Assembly (NCBI GenBank): GCA_002803225.1
Contig: NXFV01001692.1
Span: 1-58,686, forward strand
DNA from: Gamarada debralockiae
Taxonomy: Eukaryota > Ascomycota > Leotiomycetes > Helotiales > Hyphodiscaceae
Direction of reading: 5' to 3'
Length of the DNA stretch: 58,686 bases
Shown piece after piece: positions 44,706 through 56,221 of this stretch. Numbering within the stretch: the stretch's first letter is position 1; each line of letters begins with the position of its first letter. The translations under genes and the position numbers were made by a program. Under the pieces are notes generated by a model. That model saw only the letters and a list, made by a program, of their open reading frames with translations. It was not told the DNA's origin and searched no databases.

Positions 44706-46354
44706 GATAAGGCTAATAAAGGAGTGACATATTCAAAAAAAATAGAGGAGGGAAAGAAAGAGTTGTCGTGGATCATGATATCAGATATTTTCTCGTCGGT
44801 CCCGATGATGATCAAGTCTTGGCGGGGGGTAGAGCTACCTTGCCGACCTATATACTCTTTTTGGAGGTACAAATACAAGCCCGACGTAGTGGGTAGCCAA
44901 TGCACATGCAGATGAAGCGGCTATGATTCGTTCCGCGCAAATCCCAGAAGCGATTAGGAAAAGGCAGGGGAATCATGCTGTACATCCGCGACGTTGAGAC
45001 GCGTCATTTGTCACGGCGACCACCTTGATCACTGACATTGGTTGAGAGAATAAAGGGAGCAAACTTGCACTGCCCCTTCTCCCATTCTTGTCTCATCTTC
45101 ATTTCATCTGTTACTTCGTGCTGATGACTTCATCCCACCTTTTCGCGGTGTCGTTGAGAAAGTCCATTATCGTACGCGTAATAGCTCCAGGTTGGCCCAG
45201 CCAAGGTTCTGCTTTAGCGAGCTGCGACAACCCGTTCGGCAGCAACGTGGATGGAATATGAGATAAGATTAGATCGTCACCTTCTTTTAATGTGGAACAC
45301 TAGTCCCAATCTGGTATTCATTTCATACAAGCATATATGAGACGAAAACGAACATGACTAGTTGGGGAATTGAACCATCGTCATAGCCAGAAGGAGTCAA
45401 CAATTCGCCAGAACCACTGAAGAGCCAGGACCAGGTGGCGCAAAAAGGCAGGGGCTGAGAGAGGGTTAAATTCAAGTGGCACATTCGAATTCAGCCTTGA
45501 TAGAGACGAAACGAGGGCGTGGTATACATGAGAGCGATAGTTTCAATGTGCAGCGACTAAATGCCAGTGGTAACTCAACCCTATGATACAAAGCATCCTC
45601 TAGAAATAGTTCATAGCGTTTCTTCAACATCCTCCCCTTGTCCTTCAATCAATTCAACTTCTCCAATTGTCCGGCCGACATGTTCTGATCACAGCCTTCC
45701 CGTAGTCACTGCTGTACTCACACCTCAGCGTGTCACCAGAGTTACAGCATCGACAAACTCCGTCCGCGTGGGTGCCATGCCAGAACACTTTCGATTCCTC
45801 GGAGACACCCCTCCAATCTCGGAAGCCTCCGCAATCGTGTACTTGCTCGTTTCTTAATACCAGTCACCGGCCCATTCGTATCCCTATCCAATATTAGGCT
45901 CTGAGATGCCTTTCTTAGAATGATGGATCTTGGACGAAGAGAGAAGACTGCGGAATTGTAATCTTACGTCTGAGAAATTAGAATAAGTAAAGCTCTTGCG
46001 ATTTGGAATTGCCTTGAAATATGATAGAATGGTGAAGAAAGTTCTTTAAGTAATAAGAAAAGAACCAATAGATCAGAATAATGGAAAACTAAGATGAAGC
46101 GAATCGTCTCAATCGCTGTGTTGGTTCGTTCCATCGTTCCATAGCCCATCCTTCTTTGCACCTTTTTTCTTCCATTTCCTTGTGTTTCTGACTTCCATCA
46201 ATTCACTCGGCTCCCTCAGCAAGTAACTTAGTGAGGTGAAGAATATTCACACTTGCAGAATATTCGCGTCTCCCCACTTCAGCTATATCAAGCCCTCAAA
46301 TTCAACTCCTCGAATTCCTGCCAACAATCTCACAAATTCTTCTTCCGCATCAAC
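44706..46354. other. intergenic, no supported gene
   Basis: A 98-codon plus frame at 45561-45857 (Ser/Thr/Pro-rich) is the longest, without other support. No RNA gene was seen. Confidence 0.35.
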
Positions 46355-46940
46355 ATGGCCGCAGATACGATCAAGAAGGCGCAAATCACTAGCTCAAGCC
46401 CTATCATCTTCACACTCCCTGGTCACATCCAGAACTTCGAAAGCGAGCTATTATCGCCTACGCAGGCATACTGGAGAAGCTTGACAATGTCAACCAGGAA
46501 TTCTTAAAGACAAGGGGAGAGACTAAACATCGTCCCATGGATGATGGCTTTAATCCTCGAGGTCATGAATCAGCCGCGACCCAGGCTCAGGATCTAGTCA
46601 TAGTTGATCGCCTTGATCACTATGCAGAGGTACGGAGAGGTCAGGACCACTTCAGCGACCATACGGAACTTTATCGAGGTGATTACGAGGACGACTTCCA
46701 AGTTACTGAAGCACACTGCACCCACTGTACCAACCCAAAGGAGTCCCTTCGTGATTTCAGCAGAACATGGTCAGTTGATGCACGAGCAGAGTTTGTGCGA
46801 ATTCTGGGCTCAGTAATGAAGAACAATTGATTCTTGACAATAGCAAGTGGCGCGCAGGCCAGGGCAGTTTCAAATATTTCTTGTGTGCTGAGATGAATGG
46901 CGAGGATCTGCCATGGGATTTGACGGAGACAGACTGGTGA
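46355..46940 (+). CDS. hypothetical acidic protein, three exons
   Basis: Coding texture passes through three frames that join by two GT-AG introns of 44 nt each. The exons are 46355-46421, 46466-46769 and 46814-46940. The sum is exactly 166 codons (165 aa). The start is MAADTIKKAQITSSSPIIF. The joined middle reads LPGILEKLDNVNQEFLKT and later GDYEDDFQVTEAHCTHC. The end is QLILDNSKWRAGQGSFKY and EDLPWDLTETDW. No membrane segment is present. The protein is not recognised. The introns are near the lower size limit for these fungi, so exact joins are provisional, though three consecutive coding-like frames favour a real gene. Confidence 0.55.
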
Positions 46941-47436
46941 AGCAACGTCAGGAGATGGTGGCAACAGGCCATACCAAAGACGTATGCCTTTTCAACAGCT
47001 GGGACGAATTTGCAATGCTCTGCGGAAGTGGGAGGAATGGGACGCTTGACTGTTCTGGAGACACTGCAAATCGGCAATTCATGAGCAATTAGCCACTCTG
47101 ACCTGTTTGAAAACATGTGAAACTCCTCAAAGTGTAATCATGAGACTGCTGACTGGTTGGTTTGGAGAAAGTTGATCCAGCAGGAAATGTCGGGGGCGAA
47201 ATTATCGTGCCTGATCGTTAAGCCGTCGTTGACCCTCGACCAATCACAGAGCATCCAATTCAAAGCATTTTCGGCTTCCGACAAGGCTGATGTGCGCATT
47301 CGTTGACAGCCTACTTAACAGCGCAGCCCCCTCCAATCTCTTCTCCCCTCATCCAAAGCAATCAATCTTCCAACAACCCCTAAATCCTTTTAAAACCTCA
47401 AACTCTTCACAATCCAAACCGACAAAATCCATTACA
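46941..47436. other. intergenic upstream of the Cys-rich gene
   Basis: It contains no gene. The last 150 bases hold a CCTACTTAACAGCG element about 120 nt before the ATG and a CA-rich leader. Confidence 0.35.
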
Positions 47437-47935
47437 ATGCCTGTCGCATCTACATGCTGTGGAAAAGGCCAAGGCAAATGTGTCTGTGGTAAGGACACCC
47501 CGCGATGACGCACATGCTTGCTCCTTCCTTTGCAATCAAAACTGATGAACTTATAGCGACACAAGCCAAGTGTTCTTGCGGACAGAAGTCGGCTCTGGCT
47601 TGCTCGTGCGACAAGGCTTCTACAGAAAACACCATCTCCGGCCCTAGATGTAGCTGTAGAGCTCGTCCTGCAGGAGCTTGCACTTGGTAAATCTCTCCTC
47701 TTCTTATTGTGAACAAATACTAATCCGAAATCTTCACAGCGATCGCGCCAGCATAGAGAACTCTCTCTCCTCAACAGCGTCATCTCTCTGTTCTTGCGGT
47801 TCCAGACCTGCTGGTAAGCTTCCATCGTCCTCGCAGAGTTGCCAATCGATGCTAATCGATAGAGATGCTTGTACCTGCGAAAAGGCATCTGACGGCGGAT
47901 TGCTCCCCACCGAGACCGACTTCACAAACGCATAA
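47437..47935 (+). CDS. cysteine-rich metal-binding protein (DUF7871/metallothionein-like)
   Basis: The model has four exons, 47437-47488, 47557-47686, 47740-47813 and 47865-47935, with introns of 68, 53 and 51 nt, giving 108 aa. The start MPVASTCCGKGQGKCVC and the repeats AKCSCGQKSALACSCDKAS, then RCSCRARPAGACTCDRAS, then LCSCGSRPADACTCEKAS form four CxC-plus-CxC modules. The tail is DGGLLPTETDFTNA. This is a conserved filamentous-fungal family, recorded I believe as DUF7871, thought to buffer copper or zinc. The third module is diverged: SLSSTASS replaces a usual charged linker. It is the third Cys-rich metal-binding gene in the window. Confidence 0.9.
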
Positions 47936-48021
47936 GCATATTCTCATGTCTCTCACAACGGATTGATACGGCGGATGTACAATGGAGTCTTTGTGGTTGT
48001 TGGCGTCTATAGGAGTAACTT

Positions 48022-48633
48022 TTGAATTCAGAAGAGCAGTTTACGACACGATTATCGTTTTCGCGTGCCTCTATGTTCCAACGTTCTCGATGGTGGATTA
48101 TCTTTGTGATTCGCGCATTCTGGATTCTTGGCTTTGAGTGTTGGATCAACTACTTCTTGGTGTACAATTGCAGCTCGAATTGGAGCGACGCAACCCTTCG
48201 AAGGCTTTTGACTGGAACAAGACTTGAGCGCGAACCGATGACGAAGGGAGAGATGTGGTATGCGATTTGGGGTTACAAGACGAGGAAACAGATGATTAGG
48301 GAGAGATATAAGGATATGGATAAGGACTCAGAGGAGAAGAATTGGTATGGTTGGGTTGTTGCTGAGGGCAAAACGTTTCCTTGTGATGAGGAGGGGCCTT
48401 ACGCTGCAGACAAGCTGAAGAAGCGCAAATCTTGGGGAATGGTCGAATCTGTGGCTCAGCCTGTGAAGCAGTATTCTGGCTCTGTTAGGGGTCACGGTGA
48501 AGGCACTTTTAGAGGTGATGGTCAAGGCTCTGTTAGAGGTGACGTCCCTGAGAACGCTGAGGAGGGTCAGCCTGCACAGACTGGACAGAATGGTACCATT
48601 GGGAAGAAGAGGAAAAAGAAGAACCGCCGTTGA
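48022..48633 (+). CDS. hypothetical membrane-associated protein with basic tail
   Basis: A 203-residue frame; the ATG at 48073 (MFQRSRWW) is an alternative start. One long hydrophobic segment (WWIIFVIRAFWILGFECWIN, continuing to FLVY) could be one or two membrane helices. A charged domain with several Trp and Tyr (GEMWYAIWGYKTRKQ, KNWYGWVVAEGK) follows. Residues 155-180 contain a Gly/Arg repeat (GSVRGHGEGTFRGDGQGSVR) from a tandem DNA repeat at about 48480-48540. The tail is KKRKKKNRR, nuclear-localisation-like or lipid-head-group binding. It is not recognised. The gene starts only 86 bp after the Cys-rich gene, on the same strand. Confidence 0.6.
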   Translation: MNSEEQFTTRLSFSRASMFQRSRWWIIFVIRAFWILGFECWINYFLVYNCSSNWSDATLRRLLTGTRLEREPMTKGEMWYAIWGYKTRKQMIRERYKDMDKDSEEKNWYGWVVAEGKTFPCDEEGPYAADKLKKRKSWGMVESVAQPVKQYSGSVRGHGEGTFRGDGQGSVRGDVPENAEEGQPAQTGQNGTIGKKRKKKNRR

Positions 48634-49030
48634 ATAGCCTCTCTGGGATAGATACGTCACACTTGACTTCGTCCGTCTTGTTCCTTGTCCGTTTTAGCAC
48701 TGAAGAGCTGTGAAATGACCCAAGCACTTCTTACTGGGAAAAGTCCTGCTTCTGCTTCAATATCCTATCCTAAACCCCAGAGACTCTGCTCTAGAAGCTT
48801 CCATCCTCATCAACGCGGACAATCGCTCCGACTGTGCTTTGGTTTCACGTGCGTGATTGCGGGGTTCGCGGACCATCAGTTCCCAGCCTCTCCACTATTT
48901 TAACCTCAGCCTTCCTCTCCAGTTCTCCTCATCGAACAGCACGATTTCAAATCACCTACCCATTACAGTCGAATCTCAAATTTAACCTACATTTCATCTC
49001 CAAGTCCAACTTTCACGAAAGTCACCCAAA

Positions 49031-49549
49031 ATGTCCGACAACGCTCTCCCCCTCCGCATCGCCCAAACAGTAGGCATAACCACCACGTCCATCCTCGCAG
49101 GCTACGTCGCATCCGCCTCAACCCAGCTCGTACCTCGACTCCTCGAATCACCCACTCCCCTCCTCCTCCGCCAATGGGGCAATGCATACAACGTCGGCAA
49201 AAAGGCCGCTCCTCCCTTCGCGGCCCTCTCATCCGCATGCTATTTCTACCTCGCCTACACTCTCCCCTCCAATGCCGAGAAGTCCAAACTCTACGGATAC
49301 TTGGTTGCAGGAGCTTTGAGTGTGGGTATTATGCCGTATACGTTCCTGGTCATGATGCCTACGAATAAGAAGCTGCTTGCGAAGGTAGATGAGACAAAGA
49401 GTTTGGGGGTTAAGGATGAGGTTGTTGAGGTTGGGTTGGGGAATGAGACAGCGCATAAACTAGTTGATTCTTGGGGAGTGCTAAATTTAGGACGCGCGGT
49501 TCTGTTGGTTGCTGGAAGTTTGGTTGGGACTTGGACTGCGTTGAATTAG
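49031..49549 (+). CDS. DUF1772 (anthrone-oxygenase-like) membrane protein
   Basis: An intronless 172-residue frame. Four hydrophobic helices are visible at about residues 8-30, 60-80, 88-108 and 152-170, with LRQWGNAYNVGKKAAPPFA between helices 1 and 2, YLAYTLPSNAEKSKLYGYL, and then IMPYTFLVMMPTNKKLL, the family signature. A charged loop (DETKSLGVKDEVVEVGLGN) precedes WGVLNLGRAVLLVAGSLVG. DUF1772 proteins include small oxygenases acting on anthrones in polyketide pathways, but many are isolated, as here, and their role is unknown. No polyketide synthase lies in the window. Upstream DNA is pyrimidine-rich, typical of an expressed fungal gene. Confidence 0.88.
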   Translation: MSDNALPLRIAQTVGITTTSILAGYVASASTQLVPRLLESPTPLLLRQWGNAYNVGKKAAPPFAALSSACYFYLAYTLPSNAEKSKLYGYLVAGALSVGIMPYTFLVMMPTNKKLLAKVDETKSLGVKDEVVEVGLGNETAHKLVDSWGVLNLGRAVLLVAGSLVGTWTALN

Positions 49550-50493
49550 GAGGTAGCTCCAGGAGTTCAAGTGCGAACATGAGCTGGAGCGGATAAGATG
49601 TGAGGAGTGGGATTACTGGAAGGATGAATGAGTACATATGGGCCTGCTATTATGGATTTGGTTGCTCGTGGAGTTTGGGGATCGCTACTCTGATGATGGA
49701 ATTATACCCCGGTCACTTAAACGATTGACGAAGCGAGTACATAGGGATGGAATTATAAGTTTTTGAATTTCAAGATCACTTGTTCTTTGGCTGACTGTTC
49801 CCTGGACTGGTTTGTTGCCGTTACCCAAATGAAGATACATCTTATGAGGCCCAACCTCCTTTTCCTTCAGACCACTCTCATCCCTATCCAAATAGCCACC
49901 ATGATGAAGTATTCAAGCATTACATAAACTACAATCTACCCGTTTTTCCAAGTTCTTGAACCTCCAATTTCTTTCTTCAAGCGAAGGGTTGCCATCGAAT
50001 TTGCAATTACGATGCTTTCGGGATGCCGAATGAGCGCTGCAGCTTGATGTCTCGACAAGAAGGCAGGTTTTCAATCCTACGAAGCATTCTCCTACCCCTC
50101 ATTCCTTTCTCAGTTTATTCTTCAATCACCACAATAATGAAATTCCAAACTTTCCAACAGTTCACCGCACCCCCACTCCATCCCGGCATTATATTGCTTC
50201 AAGAGTCAGTCGAAGACGACGAACATTGCATTCTCCACTCATTCTCCAAAGTTATCAAATACGATGCCTGCAGGAGAACCGGGCCAAAGCAACTGAGTCC
50301 TTCTCGTCTGGGTTCAGACGTGGTCTTGCTGGAGCAGCTCCTGTGTTAGGAGTATGCACATCCCTTGTCCGTTACAAGCTCTCTCGTACTGTACTCGCAT
50401 CTTACGCACACAGTTCGAACACCTAAACAATTTTAAAATCAGCTTCACAATCCCACCCAACCCCAAGTCCAAAGCAAGGAGCAGAGGGTGAAG
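49550..50493. other. intergenic, no supported gene
   Basis: A 108-codon plus frame at 50023-50349 contains MKFQTFQQFTAPPLHPGI but has no further support. Confidence 0.35.
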
Positions 50494-50935
50494 CTAGATC
50501 CTAGTAGAAATAAGATCAGCCGGAATCTCAGCAGCGTCCATATTTAAACCCAATACCCAGCGATTCTCGTCTTTGTCCAACATCCCAAAGGTCTTTCCAA
50601 AGCACAGCTCGCCTGTTGCATCGAACGTCAGATACGAGCACCAATTCGCCATATTCAGCGGCTTTCCCTTCGTCCCCAGCTTCACACAAAATTGCTGATT
50701 ATGGGAAGCATATAGTCTTCCATGGATCTCATAGCTTTATCTGAGAAAGCATGATTGAGCACGGGTAGTTTGCGGCGTGTTGCTCCTTTGAGGTGCCGCT
50801 GAAGATGCTGGGGCTAGTAGAGGGTCGGAAATTGGCGCAGGAATCGGACTTCCTGATGTTAGTTTGAAGCTGTAGATTGAGGGAAGGACTATGAAGTGTT
50901 GAAGGAGAATTTACTGGGTCCGTAGCAGAACAAAG
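50494..50935 (-). pseudogene. cytochrome P450 fragment
   Basis: Three minus-strand pieces line up with the first third of a fungal P450. FCYGPSKFSFNTS is at about 50932-50890. LNHAFSDKAMRSMEDYMLP comes next, then IISNFV followed by a TGA. One base over, KLGTKGKPLNMANWCSYL continues with FDATGELCFGKTFGML and ENRWVLGLNMDA, ending at 50494. The I-helix, ExxR motif and haem-binding cysteine are absent. It is a truncated, frameshifted relic. Confidence 0.75.
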
Positions 50936-52367
50936 GGCCTGGTGTCTGTCAGAGATGTTCTTGGGTTGAAGAAGCGATAATTAGGCCGTGAAACGCGGCA
51001 GAATCCCCAGATCAACTACCCAGACGCATTTATTGAGCCAGGGCTTGGTATTAGTATAGTTCTAGGTTTGATCTCAGTGCTACTACAAGTTCGTCGTGCC
51101 CTTATACAAGCTCTCGCGTGACGTTGTCGCAATCCCAGACCTGTGGAGGGAGGGGACGGTTGGCCTAGGCGGCCTCTGTCACGGCGCTCAACAGCATGTA
51201 CAGTAGTACTCTGTCTAAGCGTCAGTACTACTTGATGCAGAAGGTTATTATCAATAAGATTATAGCTAGAGTTAGGAATAGCCTTAGCGATCCAGAGGCA
51301 ATCAAGGTAGTCATAGAGGCTATGGAGCACGAGCGCGTCCGTGCAAAGGCCTCCCTTGATAAGGTCATTAAGGGGATCAAGGATACCGTATTAATTGCTT
51401 TATAAGACCATATCCACTTATAAGCACACTTATGCTTTAAAAATCAATAAAAATCAAAAATAATATTTCGTAAAATATTGTGAACTAGAAATTTCTTCGT
51501 TTAATCATAATTTTTATTCAAATATTTTTGAAAATTTCGCGTGATTTTTAAGAGGTTGTGTACCAGGTTGATACATGGGCTCTTGTAAAGCAATTAATAC
51601 GGTATATAAAAGAAGACGCAAGGGTGGTTAAGATTAGTATAAAAATTAATATAGAAATTAATAATACATTATATTGTGAATAGTAAAGCTCAAGCGTATA
51701 GTGACACTATTGTATATACGCTGTAGTACAGGCACGTCTCACTATATTTTTAGGGCCATTTAGCACACTTGCGCTGGCCAAACTTCAGGGCTACGCTACG
51801 CACGCAATCTTAGGCCAAATCACCTGAAACTTGAATGCACAAGCTGCTTATACATGACTATAAACTATCTTAAGTCTTAGGGTCATGCGACATAAGGTCG
51901 CATTGCTGTTCTTATGCAAAGGGTGCACAGCATTTGTTAGGGTAATATTCACGGCCGATCACTAGCAGGGTCATCGGCTGATCTGCCACGCATTTGTATG
52001 CAAAAAAGAAAAGGACAAATCTGCCTTAGAAGCTATATTAAAAGACAATATTCTCAAAAATCGTTATATAAGAACAAAGGAGAGAATATTTTATTAAAAG
52101 ACCAGTTAGATAAAGTGTTGAGTAGGGGAATATTAGTAAGAATCGAATACGTAATCGATTTCTTATCGATATCGATTACCTTATGTAATACGATATTAAT
52201 CGATCCAATCATAATAATTCATTATCAAAACCACACTGCACTGCTGGCGACTAATTTGTACTTGCTCGAGTAACTTCTGTTGACAGGGTTGTTCGAGTTG
52301 AATATATCACAGCAGTCTCCCATTCTGTCGCCATAGTCCAGGCCTTCCCGTACATACAATAAACAAT
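50936..52367. other. AT-rich repeat-like DNA with one short frame
   Basis: From 51400 the DNA is strongly AT-rich. A 69-codon frame at 51196-51405 (IINKIIARVRNSLSDPEAIK) has a real-protein look and a helical C-terminus, perhaps the tail of a degraded element protein. The stretch 52000-52270 is AT-rich with no gene. Confidence 0.35.
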
Positions 52368-53513
52368 TTATTTGTATTTATTAACCATCTCCAAAAGCGC
52401 GTCGTCGACTTCGGTTGGACTAGTTGCATTCAGATAGTGCGCTCCGCCCTGGACTATGGTGAGTTTGGCTTTCTTGGACGACGTGAAGAGTTTGATCTGT
52501 TCCGCGGGGACTGTCTGGCCGTAGGGAGCATCTTCTGTTCCCTTTTGCATCTAGTTAGTGTGTAGCTTCAGAAGTAGGGGCGAAGGCGCAAGGCTGGGGA
52601 GGTTGCGGGAGTGAGCAACAGAGCAGGGAGCATTCATGTAGAAGAAACTCAAGAGAAGACAATTGGAGCCAGCTTCAAGACTCACTTGCATCCAGTAAAC
52701 AGGACACTTGATATCTCCCAATCGGAGCAAAAGTCCATCTCTCTCCAGCAGACAGATAACCGCCATCCTTGCCTTCCTTCTACCCTCGTCGCCTTTGTAC
52801 ACATCCTTCAAAGTCTTTTTCCAAAACTCAATCGTCTCCGCGGTTACTCCGTCTCCGAATCCGAGACTCCCAACCATTCCGCACCAGACATCGTCGACTA
52901 CAAAGTCGGGCGTTTCCGTGGCGCTTGTCCATTTTTCATAAAAGGGTTTGATAATCGGGGCGGGATCCCAGCAGCCTTTGGTACGGGAGTCTGCAGATTC
53001 ATAATCCATTGACGTTCCCAGAGGCATAAGACCCAAGATCTAGGAAGAGCAAAGTGTCAGCACAAATACCTGCAAGCAATCTCTTGAAATCATGAGTCGA
53101 GGTTCAAATGCGTAACGAAATTTCGCCGCGTCCGCGGACCGACCTACCCTTTCAGGAGCCAACAAGGCCATGCGAACAACCATCCATCCACCTTGACTAG
53201 TTCCCAAGGCAAAAGCTTTTCGGATCCCTAACGCATCCATGACCTGCAGTGCCATGATAGCAGTATCCCAATATGTGAAATGCTCTGTGGTGCAGCTAGT
53301 TGCGCCGTGGCCTAATGGCTCGATGGCTAGAAGATTCATGGCATCAGTGAGTTTCGTGCTGCCGAACTGATTGCGGTAAAGCGCTACCGTCGTGCACATC
53401 GAGTTGATTAAAACACATGTTGGCTTCGAGGCGTCGTAGCTGTCGCCAGACAGAGCGTAACCAGCTTTGATGCCGCCAAGGTGGGCGACGTCGATTGTCT
53501 TGGTTGCGGCCAT
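52368..53513 (-). CDS. alpha/beta hydrolase
   Basis: The model has three exons, 53513-53148, 53039-52686 and 52550-52368, with introns of 108 and 135 nt, giving 300 aa. The nucleophile elbow is AFALGTSQGGW (Ser106). The acid is probably Asp247 in KGTEDAPYG and the base His278 in VQGGAHYLN. NLLAIEPLGHGAT gives the usual oxyanion strand region and CPVYWMQ the strand before the acid. No signal peptide, so it is probably cytosolic. The family includes esterases, haloalkane-type hydrolases and lactonases, and the substrate cannot be chosen. Two introns remove frames that otherwise end in stops. The ATG at 53513 (MAATKTIDVAHLGG) was preferred to the upstream one at 53570. Confidence 0.88.
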
Positions 53514-54910
53514 TGTACGATTTAACGAAAATGGTTGTAGATGATCAATCGACAAGCAACGAAGTGGCAATCTGAGCGTCAGAGTTGCTCAAAGCTAACA
53601 CCCGGCCGCTTGCCCCGCTCCCTGATCCCTCTCCGTGGGCTTCCCGTTCAAATTGCGGTGACGGCCACGGTGATGTGACCATCCTCGGCGTAGTTGCTTG
53701 GTGAAGGTGGATTCCAGATACCCCTGAAATCAGCCCGTCGGCACTTGACGGGTTATTCCTAGGCCTTGCTAGCGCTTCCGACGAAGCTGGCCTGGTCGAC
53801 CCCGGCTTGGCATTCGTATGAAGCATTACTTGTTCAACTGAACGTTCACTCAAAAAGTTCAAAATAATTCACATTCACTCAACCGCTAAGCCTCCATCTT
53901 CGCCGTCTCCCGTCGAGCGACTAGTGGCTTGACTTGTAGGGATTGAGTACGCCGCTACTGTAGCCTTCCCAAGATTTCGATTGAGTTGAACATCAATAAG
54001 GCAAATTCATATCTATGTTTGACATGTAGCACGAATCATTGTACTTGATTCCATCAAAAACGTCTGCTTGAGGAGTGCGCTAACAGCTTGTGGGGATTTG
54101 GCGGTCTGCGCCGCACACTCCTACATGAGCAAAGCGAATCAGCCTACCAAAAGAAAAGGGTGACGACGTTTACCAGGTTCTAGATACCCTACCAATACGA
54201 CAATTCCCCGGTGAGTGATACACGTTGTGCATTTATAACTTTCCGATCAGGATAAAAAGCAAACTTTTTAATTGGCTTGAAATTCTTGCTTGGGCCCGTC
54301 TTGAATAGCTTCAGCGATGCATTTGTTTATCCAAACACCAAAGTACGCGGCTGGACCCCGTGCAGGGCATCTTCTCAGAGCAATTGTGTTTTTCTCCCCG
54401 AGATCAAAGTAGAGAGGGCGTATTCAAATTACCTTTGAAGTCACAGACTTTTTGCTACCGTATTAATTGGTTAACAAGAACCTATCTTGCAGTTCAACTG
54501 TCACCACTTTGAAGGCCCTTTTCAGGGATTATTTTGGTGGTGTTCCCAGCGTCTTATAAACGGGAGGGTCTAGTACTAGGTTGGGGTCTTGTAAACCAAT
54601 TACTACGGTAATCCCATTTCACGCCTTTTCTCAACTTTAATAGTAAATCTTACAACACAGCATTTTCCCTGAAATGCTCAGCAGATGAAAGAGATGGAAT
54701 GGGAATGATTGGAGTGGGAGTCGTGACTATGAATAGTACCTGACTGACCGCTGGCACCAAATCATCCCTCGTTCCGTACTTCGGACCGGAAAAGTACTAT
54801 CGTAGGGATTCCCATTCCAGTTGTTTCCCGCCGTACGCAATTTAACCCACTTTAGGTTTTCTGTATCAAGGTCATCTGCGAGGTTTTCTTGATCCAAACA
54901 ACCAGAACTT
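53514..54910. other. intergenic, no supported gene
   Basis: A minus frame at 53545-53862 lacks domain or splice support. The stretch 53870-54720 is AT-rich with nothing recognisable. Confidence 0.35.
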
Positions 54911-56221
54911 TCAACCTGTAACCTGCGTAAAATCTTTGCGCACATTGATACTATGCAATGGAACCTCATCCCCACTGAGACTATCTCCCTCTCCTTTCCT
55001 TCCCGGCACACTTGTCACGGTATAAGCGTAGCCATGGTCGGGTCTCAACTTGGCATCCACCGGCATCCCACCATCTGGCCCACCGGATCGACTCTCGTCC
55101 GGTAGACGGTAAAAGGCACCTTGGCTTCCCTTCCGGACATGGCCTTGTGCAGTGCCAGCGGTGGAATCAATTCCTGCGGGCCCACTGCTGTGGTTCGACT
55201 GGCCTGTCTTGGAAAAAACGGTTGATGTCGTGCTGCGGAAAAGACCAGGCATGGATTCCTTGATGCCGAGTTTACGTACAATCAACTGCAGCGCTGGCCT
55301 CATGGTTGGGAGGCAGGCGGACACGATGCCGGCGGACATTTCGATAGCGGTCCATCCAACGGTTCGAGCAAGTGTGTAGGTTGGATCCAAATTGGTATAG
55401 GAGAATAGAACGGTGAAGCGGTAGGCGGAGGCGAAAATGACGCTGTGGTTGTGGTGAGACTTTTATTCTGAGACTGGGAGGGGTTTATTTATGGGAGGTA
55501 GAAAACCTACAAGAAACCAAGGCCAAATGCAAATGTAAGTGCTATCTTCTCCGATTTCTGCAGCTTCAGTCTCCACACCTGCGGAATGGGCAAGATTAAG
55601 GTAGCAAGATCGCTGAGAATAGTCGATGCGGCATTGGCAATCCAAGTTCCCACCTGGTTGACGCAACGACCAGGCAGTTGGGGATACCACAGTTTCTGGA
55701 CGGGAACGCAGATGAAAATGAAGAGGAAGGTGATGCATATCACCCAAAGAATAACGAAGGTCCCAATGATGTAGGCCCATTTCTTGAAATAGGGGAAACG
55801 GAAGATGCGGTAGTACATCATCAGAAGACTAAGTTTAGTCCAAACCAGGTTGAAGACGTAGAGAATCTCAGCGACGAGAAGGAGTTTGGCCATCAGGACG
55901 ATTCTTTCGAGTGGAACGGTGTCTGCGTGAAGACCCATGCCACATCCAACCATCCCGAATATGAATCCAACGACGACGAGATTCCATGCCTGTTATTTTT
56001 TCAAGAGAATGTATCAGTAGAGATGTTGCCAGCCATTGTAAATCAATGCAGCGGGTAATGCACACCATTGACCATAATATCATCCAATCGTCCCACCACA
56101 GCGCTTGCTTCCTTTCATAGCGAGAAAGCAGGCGAAGGGAGACGGCCACAAGTGCCAGCACCGTCACAGAGACGGTAGTTGCTATCGTCCATAGCTGCAG
56201 ATTGTCTGGCTCGCCCGCCAT
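54911..56221 (-). CDS. fungal rhodopsin-domain (SAT4/PTH11-type) seven-helix membrane protein
   Basis: The model has three exons, 56221-56066, 55989-55511 and 55442-54911, with introns of 76 and 68 nt, giving 388 aa. Helix 1 follows MAGEPDNLQLW; RYERKQALWWDDWMI is the family signature after helix 1. Further landmarks are GCGMGLHADTV, LVWTKLSLLMMYYRIF, the third-loop CVPVQKLWYPQLPGRCVN with paired cysteines, and DLATLILPIPQVWRLKL. ARTVGWTAIEMSAGIVSACL leads into helix 7. The last 110 residues form a Ser/Gly-rich cytosolic tail. The family is large in plant-associated fungi and is suspected to sense external signals, though no ligand is proven. The start at 56221 fits family N-termini; the longer frame start at 56332 does not. 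Confidence 0.9.

Noticed and set aside
53545..53862. 105-codon minus frame upstream of the alpha/beta hydrolase
   Set aside because: No domain, low-complexity content, and no splice connection to the hydrolase gene.
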